Source of the DNA: Streptomyces sp. NBC_01689
GTDB lineage: Bacteria; Actinomycetota; Actinomycetes; Streptomycetales; Streptomycetaceae
DNA length: 64,000 nucleotides
NCBI RefSeq assembly: GCF_036250675.1
Contig: NZ_CP109592.1
Location: 4,340,001-4,404,000 of the forward strand
Reading direction: 5' to 3'
Shown: piece by piece, positions 58,944 through 64,000 of the stretch
Layout of the letters: each line of letters begins with the position of its first letter
How positions within the stretch are numbered: position 1 is the stretch's first letter
Program-made: the position numbers and the translations under genes
Notes under the pieces: model-generated
The model's database searches: none
Told to the model about the DNA's origin: nothing
What the model saw: the letters and a program-made list of their open reading frames with translations, nothing else

Positions 58944-59399
58944 TCAGACGAGCTCGGTGACGGTACCGCCAGCGGCGGTGATCTTCTCCTTGGCGGAGCC
59001 GGAGACGGCGTCGACCGTCACCTGCAGCGCCACGGAGACCTCGCCCTGGCCGAGCACCTTGACGAGGCTGTTCTTGCGAACGGCACCCTTGGCAACGAGA
59101 CCCTCGACGGTGACCTCGCCACCCTCCGGGTACAGCGCGGCCAGCTTGTCGAGGTTCACGACCTGGAACTCGGTCTTGAACGGGTTCTTGAAGCCCTTCA
59201 GCTTCGGGAGACGCATGTGGAGGGGCATCTGGCCACCCTCGAAGCGCTCCGGAACCTGGTAGCGGGCCTTCGTGCCCTTGGTACCACGACCGGCCGTCTT
59301 ACCCTTCGACGCCTCACCACGACCCACACGGGTCTTGGCGGTCTTGGCGCCCGGGGCGGGACGGAGGTTGTGGATCTTGAGCGGGTTGTTCTCCGCCAT
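58944..59399 (-). CDS. rplO: 50S ribosomal protein L15
   Basis: A 151-residue L15 with the Gly-rich N-terminus ([36 protein letters not shown]), central [10 protein letters not shown] and a C-terminal GGTVTELV. Two bases separate it from rpmD. Confidence 0.98.
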   Translation of the reverse strand: MAENNPLKIHNLRPAPGAKTAKTRVGRGEASKGKTAGRGTKGTKARYQVPERFEGGQMPLHMRLPKLKGFKNPFKTEFQVVNLDKLAALYPEGGEVTVEGLVAKGAVRKNSLVKVLGQGEVSVALQVTVDAVSGSAKEKITAAGGTVTELV

Positions 59400-59401
59400 G
59401 A

Positions 59402-59584
59402 TCAGTCGACCTCCTCAACCGTCACGAGGTGGCGGACGGTGTGCACCATTCCGCGGAACTCGGGGCGGTCCTCCTTGACGACCACGTCGTTCAGGCGCTT
59501 GAGCCCGAGCGAACGCAGCGTGTCGCGGTGGTTCTGCTTGCTGCCGATGTACGACTTCGTCTGCGTGATCCTGAGCTGAGCCAT
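59402..59584 (-). CDS. rpmD: 50S ribosomal protein L30
   Basis: A 60-residue L30 ([27 protein letters not shown], then [20 protein letters not shown]), the normal bacterial length. A longer in-frame reading upstream overlaps rpsE and is discounted. It lies two bases after rpsE. Confidence 0.98.
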   Translation of the reverse strand: MAQLRITQTKSYIGSKQNHRDTLRSLGLKRLNDVVVKEDRPEFRGMVHTVRHLVTVEEVD

Positions 59585-59586
59585 GA

Positions 59587-60192
59587 TTACGCACCCGCTC
59601 CCGCACGTGCACGCAGCAGAGCCGCGGGGGCGACGTCCTCGAGGGGCAGACCACGGCGAGCCGCGATCTCCTCGGGACGCTGCAGGCCCTTGAGGGCCGC
59701 CACGGTCGCGTGCACGATGTTGATCGCGTTGGACGAGCCGAGCGACTTCGACAGGATGTCGTGAACGCCGGCGCACTCGAGCACCGCACGCACCGGGCCA
59801 CCGGCGATGACGCCGGTACCGGGGGAAGCAGGCTTGAGCAGGACGACGCCCGCGGCCTTCTCGCCCGTGATCGGGTGCGGGATGGTGCCCTGGATACGGG
59901 GGACCTTGAAGAAGTGCTTCTTGGCCTCCTCAACACCCTTGGCGATGGCGGCCGGCACCTCCTTGGCCTTGCCGTAACCGACACCGACGGTGCCGTCACC
60001 ATCGCCCACCACGACCAGCGCGGTGAAGCTGAAGCGACGACCACCCTTCACAACCTTGGCGACGCGGTTGATCGCGACGACGCGCTCAACGTACGCGGTC
60101 TTCTCGGCGGCAGCAGCGCCGCCGTCACGGCCCTTCCGGTCCCGCCGCTCGCCGCCACCGGCACCGCTTCCACGGCGCTGGGGTCCAGCCAT
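59587..60192 (-). CDS. rpsE: 30S ribosomal protein S5
   Basis: A 201-residue S5 with a Gly/Arg-rich N-terminal extension (about 30 residues) and the diagnostic [32 protein letters not shown] and [35 protein letters not shown]. It shapes the mRNA tunnel and fidelity centre. Confidence 0.98.
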   Translation of the reverse strand: MAGPQRRGSGAGGGERRDRKGRDGGAAAAEKTAYVERVVAINRVAKVVKGGRRFSFTALVVVGDGDGTVGVGYGKAKEVPAAIAKGVEEAKKHFFKVPRIQGTIPHPITGEKAAGVVLLKPASPGTGVIAGGPVRAVLECAGVHDILSKSLGSSNAINIVHATVAALKGLQRPEEIAARRGLPLEDVAPAALLRARAGAGA

Positions 60193-60230
60193 TGGATTAC
60201 CTCTCTCTTTCCGCTAGCTACGGAAGCGGC

Positions 60231-60614
60231 TCAGAACTTGAGCCCGGCTTCGCGGGCGGCGTCCGCCAGGGCGGCGATGCGCCCGGCGTACTGGTTTCCA
60301 CCACGGTCGAACACGACAGCCTCGACACCGGCGGCCTTGGCGCGCTCGGCGACCAGGGCGCCGACCGACTTGGCCTGGTCGGACTTGTCGCCCTCGCCAC
60401 CACGGATCGCGGTGTCCAGGGTGGACGCCGACGCGAGGGTGTGACCCTTCACGTCGTCGATGACCTGGGCCACGATGTGGCGGTTGGAGCGCGTCACGAC
60501 CAGACGCGGACGCTCAGCCGTACCCGAGATGTGCTTACGGATGCGGATGTGACGACGCTTGATGGCAGCACGCTTGTAAGCGTCGCCCTTAGCAATCTTG
60601 ACACCGTATGCCAT
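60231..60614 (-). CDS. rplR: 50S ribosomal protein L18
   Basis: A 127-residue 5S rRNA-binding protein. It has the basic N-terminus ([36 protein letters not shown]) and C-terminal [27 protein letters not shown]. Three bases separate it from rplF. Confidence 0.98.
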   Translation of the reverse strand: MAYGVKIAKGDAYKRAAIKRRHIRIRKHISGTAERPRLVVTRSNRHIVAQVIDDVKGHTLASASTLDTAIRGGEGDKSDQAKSVGALVAERAKAAGVEAVVFDRGGNQYAGRIAALADAAREAGLKF

Positions 60615-60617
60615 GGC

Positions 60618-61157
60618 TTACTTACCCGCCTTTCCGACCTTGCGGCGGATGACTTCGCCTTCGTACTTGACGCCCTTGGCCTTGTACGGGTCGGGCTTGC
60701 GCAGCTTGCGGATGTTGGCCGCAACCTCGCCGACCTTCTGCTTGTCGATGCCCTCGACCGAGAAACGGGTCGGGGCCTCCACCTTGAAGGTGATGCCCTC
60801 GGGGGCCTCGACCGTGATCGGGTGGCTGTAGCCGAGCGCGAACTCGAGGTTCGAACCCTTGGCCGTCACGCGGTAACCGACACCGCTGATCTCGAGCTTC
60901 TTCACGTAACCCTGGGTCACGCCGGTGATCATGTTCGCCACCAGCGTGCGGGACAGGCCGTGCAGGGCCTTGCTCTGACGCTCGTCGTTGGGGCGGGTGA
61001 CGTTCAGAACGCCGTCCTCACCCTTGGCGATCTCGATCGGCGAAACGACGGTGTGGGTCAGCGAGCCCTTGGGGCCCTTGACCGAGACCGTCTGGCCGTC
61101 GATGGTGACGTCCACGCCGGCGGGAACCGTGATAGGGAGCTTGCCAATACGCGACAT
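60618..61157 (-). CDS. rplF: 50S ribosomal protein L6
   Basis: A 179-residue L6 near the sarcin–ricin loop. It opens [20 protein letters not shown] and closes with [27 protein letters not shown], the diagnostic C-terminus. It follows rpsH by 24 bp. Confidence 0.98.
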   Translation of the reverse strand: MSRIGKLPITVPAGVDVTIDGQTVSVKGPKGSLTHTVVSPIEIAKGEDGVLNVTRPNDERQSKALHGLSRTLVANMITGVTQGYVKKLEISGVGYRVTAKGSNLEFALGYSHPITVEAPEGITFKVEAPTRFSVEGIDKQKVGEVAANIRKLRKPDPYKAKGVKYEGEVIRRKVGKAGK

Positions 61158-61181
61158 AGCTGTTTCCTCCGATTCCTTCCG

Positions 61182-61580
61182 CTACCAGACGTAGGCGAGA
61201 ACTTCTCCGCCTACGCCCTTCTTGCCGGCCTGCTTGTCGGTGAGGAGCCCGTGGGACGTGGAGATGATCGCCACGCCGAGGCCGCCCAGCACCTTGGGCA
61301 GGTTGGTGGACTTCGCGTACACCCGGAGACCGGGCTTGGAGATCCGCTTGATGCCCGCGATGGAGCGCTCACGGTTCGGGCCGAACTTCAGCTCGAGGAC
61401 GAGGTTCTTGCCGACCTCGGCGTCCTCGACCTTCCAGCCCGTGATGAAGCCCTCCTGCTGGAGGATCTCCGCGATGTGCGACTTGATCTTGCTGTGCGGC
61501 ATTCCCACGGTGTCGTGGTACGCCGAGTTCGCGTTACGCAGACGCGTAAGCATGTCTGCGATCGGATCAGTCATGGTCAT
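61182..61580 (-). CDS. rpsH: 30S ribosomal protein S8
   Basis: A 132-residue S8. It starts [17 protein letters not shown] and ends with [27 protein letters not shown]8 represses the spc operon in E. coli by binding rplE leader RNA; whether this holds here is unknown. GAAGG precedes the start by seven bases. Confidence 0.98.
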   Translation of the reverse strand: MTMTDPIADMLTRLRNANSAYHDTVGMPHSKIKSHIAEILQQEGFITGWKVEDAEVGKNLVLELKFGPNRERSIAGIKRISKPGLRVYAKSTNLPKVLGGLGVAIISTSHGLLTDKQAGKKGVGGEVLAYVW

Positions 61581-61790
61581 GAATTGGCCTTCGGCCTCTC
61601 TCGCCGGGGTTTCCTGTATGCGCCATCCCTCTCCCCACTCTGTGGCGGGACGGGTGCGGTGCGGGGACCTACGGCGTAGTAAGTCGTACGGGCGTCAGGC
61701 GCCCAACCCTCCTAGCCTACGGCATGGAGGGGTGGGCACCTGACCGCGCCCTTTACTTACCGAGAGCCTCTGGAATCCCGAAGTACGGGA

Positions 61791-61976
61791 CTACCAGGAG
61801 CTCTTGGTCACGCCCGGCAGCTCGCCACGGTGAGCCATCTCACGAAGGCAGACGCGGCACAGGCCGAACTTGCGGTACACGGAGTGCGGACGACCGCAGC
61901 GCTGGCAGCGCGTGTAGCCACGCACACCGAACTTGGGCTTACGAGCAGCCTTGGCAATCAGAGCCTTCTTCGCCAT
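61791..61976 (-). CDS. rpsN: 30S ribosomal protein S14 type Z
   Basis: A 61-residue zinc-binding S14 with two CxxC pairs ([11 protein letters not shown] and GLCRVCLRE). The C+ form occurs here as in the operon of other actinobacteria; a zinc-free paralogue is commonly encoded elsewhere. Five bases separate it from rplE, while a 210-bp gap precedes rpsH. Confidence 0.98.
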   Translation of the reverse strand: MAKKALIAKAARKPKFGVRGYTRCQRCGRPHSVYRKFGLCRVCLREMAHRGELPGVTKSSW

Positions 61977-61981
61977 CTCGC

Positions 61982-62539
61982 TTACGCCTCCTTGAAGGGG
62001 AAGCCGAGGTGACGGAGAAGGGCACGGCCCTCAGCGTCGTTGGTCGCCGTGGTCACCACGGTGATGTCCATACCCCGGACGCGGTCGATCTTGTCCTGGT
62101 CGATCTCGTGGAACATGACCTGCTCCGTGAGACCGAAGGTGTAGTTGCCACGGCCGTCGAACTGCTTGGGGGACAGGCCGCGGAAGTCGCGGATGCGCGG
62201 CAGCGCGAGCGACAGGGTGCGGTCCAGGAACTCCCACATGCGGTCGCCACGGAGCGTGACGTGGGCACCGATCGGCTGGCCCTCACGCAGCTTGAACTGC
62301 GCGATGGACTTGCGGGCCTTGGTGATGGCCGGCTTCTGACCGGTGATCGTGGTGAGGTCACGGACGGCACCGTCCATGAGCTTCGAGTCACGGGCGGCGT
62401 CGCCGACACCCATGTTGACCACGATCTTGACGAGGCCCGGCGTCTGCATGACGTTCTCGTAGGAGAACTCTTCCTGCAGCTTCGCCGCGATCTCCTCGCG
62501 GTACTTCGTCTTGAGACGCGGAGTGGTGGTGGTAGCCAT
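61982..62539 (-). CDS. rplE: 50S ribosomal protein L5
   Basis: A 185-residue 5S rRNA-binding protein: [23 protein letters not shown] near the start, [17 protein letters not shown] and [32 protein letters not shown]. It is coupled to rplX (TGATG overlap). Confidence 0.98.
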   Translation of the reverse strand: MATTTTPRLKTKYREEIAAKLQEEFSYENVMQTPGLVKIVVNMGVGDAARDSKLMDGAVRDLTTITGQKPAITKARKSIAQFKLREGQPIGAHVTLRGDRMWEFLDRTLSLALPRIRDFRGLSPKQFDGRGNYTFGLTEQVMFHEIDQDKIDRVRGMDITVVTTATNDAEGRALLRHLGFPFKEA

Positions 62540-62862
62540 CAGATGTCCTCACCCGTCCGCTTGGCAACGCGGATCTTGTTGCCCTCGTCGTCGAAGCGGT
62601 AACCGACACGCGTGACGACCTTGTTGCCGTCCTTCTCCACGACGAGCTGAACGTTGCTCACGTGGATCGGGGCCTCGGTCGTCACGATGCCGCCGGCCTG
62701 GGAACCGCTGGCGGTCGGGCCGGCCTTGGTGTGCTTCTTGACCCGGTTGACACCCTCGACCAGGACGCGCTCGTCGCGCGGGTAAGCGGCAATGACCTTG
62801 CCCTGCTTGCCCTTGTCCTTGCCGGTGATGACCTGAACCGTGTCACCCTTCTTGATCTTCAT
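62539..62862 (-). CDS. rplX: 50S ribosomal protein L24
   Basis: A 107-residue assembly initiator with the KOW motif at the start ([27 protein letters not shown]) and the C-terminal [27 protein letters not shown]. Two bases separate it from rplN; its stop overlaps rplE's start. Confidence 0.98.
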   Translation of the reverse strand: MKIKKGDTVQVITGKDKGKQGKVIAAYPRDERVLVEGVNRVKKHTKAGPTASGSQAGGIVTTEAPIHVSNVQLVVEKDGNKVVTRVGYRFDDEGNKIRVAKRTGEDI

Positions 62863-62864
62863 GC

Positions 62865-63233
62865 TTACAGCACCTCCGGCGCGAGCGAGATGATCTTCAT
62901 GAACTTCTTCTCGCGCAGCTCACGGCCGACGGGGCCGAAGATACGGGTGCCACGAGGGTCGCCGTCGTTCTTCAGAATGACGGCGGCGTTCTCGTCGAAG
63001 CGGATGTACGAGCCGTCCGGACGGCGGCGCTCCTTGACGGTGCGAACGATGACGGCCTTGATGACGTCACCCTTCTTCACGTTGCCACCGGGGATCGCGT
63101 CCTTCACGGTGGCGACGATGACGTCACCGATGCCCGCGTAGCGGCGACCGGAGCCACCGAGCACACGGATGCAAAGGATCTCCTTCGCACCAGTGTTGTC
63201 GGCGACACGCAGTCGCGACTCCTGCTGGATCAC
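62865..63233 (-). CDS. rplN: 50S ribosomal protein L14
   Basis: A 122-residue L14 near the intersubunit bridge: [29 protein letters not shown] and [33 protein letters not shown]. It follows rpsQ across a 103-bp gap holding a strong hairpin. Confidence 0.98.
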   Translation of the reverse strand: MIQQESRLRVADNTGAKEILCIRVLGGSGRRYAGIGDVIVATVKDAIPGGNVKKGDVIKAVIVRTVKERRRPDGSYIRFDENAAVILKNDGDPRGTRIFGPVGRELREKKFMKIISLAPEVL

Positions 63234-63262
63234 GTCTATCTCCTGATTTGTCTGCCGGTTCC

Positions 63263-63297
63263 CGGGGCGGGGCCGACCTTACGGCGGCCCCGCCCCG
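63263..63297 (-). terminator. Hairpin between rpsQ and rplN
   Basis: A 12-bp perfect GC stem (CGGGGCGGGGCC at 63263–63274 with GGCCCCGCCCCG at 63286–63297) around an 11-base loop. It may be an intra-operon attenuator; full termination would require a separate rplN promoter. Confidence 0.55.
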
Positions 63298-63336
63298 AGC
63301 CTGGCGGAACGAACCTGAGGGAAACCCCTCAGGTGA

Positions 63337-63621
63337 TTACTTGGCCTTCTCGAGGATCTCGACGATGCGCCAGCGCTTCGTCGCGGACAGCGGACGCGTC
63401 TCCATGAGGAGGACGCGGTCGCCGATACCCGCGGCGTTCTGCTCGTCGTGGGCCTTGAGCTTGCTCGTACGGCGGATGACCTTGCCGTACAGGGCGTGCT
63501 TGACGCGGTCCTCGACGGCGACGACGACGGTCTTGTCCATCTTGTCGCTGACGACAAGACCCTCACGGGTCTTGCGGAAACCGCGCTGCTCGTTGGTCTC
63601 AGTCACGTTGCTCTCGCTCAT
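63337..63621 (-). CDS. rpsQ: 30S ribosomal protein S17
   Basis: A 94-residue S17 OB-fold protein with [42 protein letters not shown] and [18 protein letters not shown] ending ([22 protein letters not shown]). A short polar N-terminal extension ([12 protein letters not shown]) is actinobacterial. Its ATG overlaps the rpmC stop. Confidence 0.98.
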   Translation of the reverse strand: MSESNVTETNEQRGFRKTREGLVVSDKMDKTVVVAVEDRVKHALYGKVIRRTSKLKAHDEQNAAGIGDRVLLMETRPLSATKRWRIVEILEKAK

Positions 63622-63845
63622 CAGGCGCTCTCCACCGTCTCGATGCCCAGCTCGCGCTCACGCATCAGGGTGTAGATCCGCGCGATGTCCTTGCGGACGG
63701 CCTTGAGCCGACCGTGGTTCTCGAGCTGACCGGTCGCCGCCTGGAAGCGGAGGTTGAACAGCTCTTCCTTGGCTTCGCGAAGCTTCGCCAGAAGCTCCTC
63801 GTCACCCAGTTCGCGCAGCTCGGACGCCTTGGTACCGGCCGACAT
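63621..63845 (-). CDS. rpmC: 50S ribosomal protein L29
   Basis: A 74-residue helical protein at the exit tunnel ([52 protein letters not shown]). The ATG at 63845 overlaps the rplP stop (TGATG). An adjacent GTG at 63848 is possible but unlikely. Confidence 0.97.
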   Translation of the reverse strand: MSAGTKASELRELGDEELLAKLREAKEELFNLRFQAATGQLENHGRLKAVRKDIARIYTLMRERELGIETVESA

Positions 63846-64000
63846 CACGCTTCACCTGCCTCGCGCTTGACGATCCGGCACTTCATCGGCAGCTTGTGGG
63901 CTGCGCGAGTGAGGGCCTCACGGGCGATCTTCTCGTTGGGGTAGGACAGTTCGAACATGACCCGGCCCGGGTGCACGTTCGCGATCCACCACTCGGGAGA
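63845..64000 (-). CDS. rplP: 50S ribosomal protein L16, C-terminal part (runs off right edge)
   Basis: The last 51 residues of L16: [48 protein letters not shown]. This is the usual end of the protein near the peptidyl-transferase centre. The rest lies beyond 64000. Its stop shares a base with the rpmC start. Confidence 0.96.
   Translation of the reverse strand, partial: SPEWWIANVHPGRVMFELSYPNEKIAREALTRAAHKLPMKCRIVKREAGEA

Overview
This window is a high-GC actinobacterial chromosome segment, almost certainly Streptomyces. The evidence is the whiD–bldM–shbA developmental cluster beside guaB/guaB3, a groES–groEL1 operon with two CIRCE operators and a His-rich GroEL tail, a tandem family of transmembrane Ser/Thr kinases, and the S10/spc/alpha ribosomal block with secY-adk-map-infA-rpmJ. 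It looks like core chromosome: no phage, integrase, CRISPR array, tRNA or rRNA was seen.

Layout. 1–8374: four minus-strand Hanks-type kinase genes, the first cut by the window edge; one is a pseudokinase with a ~530-residue low-complexity insert. 8375–9370: about 1 kb without a supportable gene. 9371–12571: glpD, a regulatory intergenic region with two perfect DnaA boxes, and a plus-strand nucleotide-sugar dehydrogenase homologue that lacks most catalytic residues. 12788–18186: guaB3, guaB, sigma factor shbA, bldM and divergent whiD, with a perfect BldN-type promoter in front of bldM. 18326–20875: LysR regulator, MOSC protein, SDR. 21024–23246: groEL1, groES and their operators.

23521–29598: polysaccharide deacetylase lipoprotein, a THUMP-like methyltransferase, an 87-bp palindromic element, an ECF42-type sigma factor with its DGPF/YciI partner, a second methyltransferase and an LCP cell-wall ligase. 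29815–39928: mostly minus-strand housekeeping genes, i.e. the t6A genes tsaB, rimI, tsaD and tsaE, alanine racemase, an L,D-transpeptidase, NAD(P)HX repair and acpS, plus two membrane or small unknown proteins. 40180–43059: an uncharacterised two-gene plus-strand operon ending in a membrane-anchored M16 (HxxEH) protein. 43142–48539: glmS and glmM with coaA and a DUF389 membrane protein, so UDP-GlcNAc and CoA supply genes lie together.

48703–64000: rpsI-rplM, a membrane protein, then truA-rplQ-rpoA-rpsK-rpsM-rpmJ-infA-map-adk-secY and the spc operon up to a truncated rplP, all minus strand and tightly coupled by TGATG overlaps. Several strong hairpins separate or punctuate these units.

Most genes here are recognisable. 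The least explained items are the pseudokinase, the dehydrogenase pseudoenzyme, the unknown–M16 operon, the palindromic element between the methyltransferase and sigma genes, and a 59-residue ORF preceded by a sharp palindrome. Everything was read by eye from the sequence; no database search was run.
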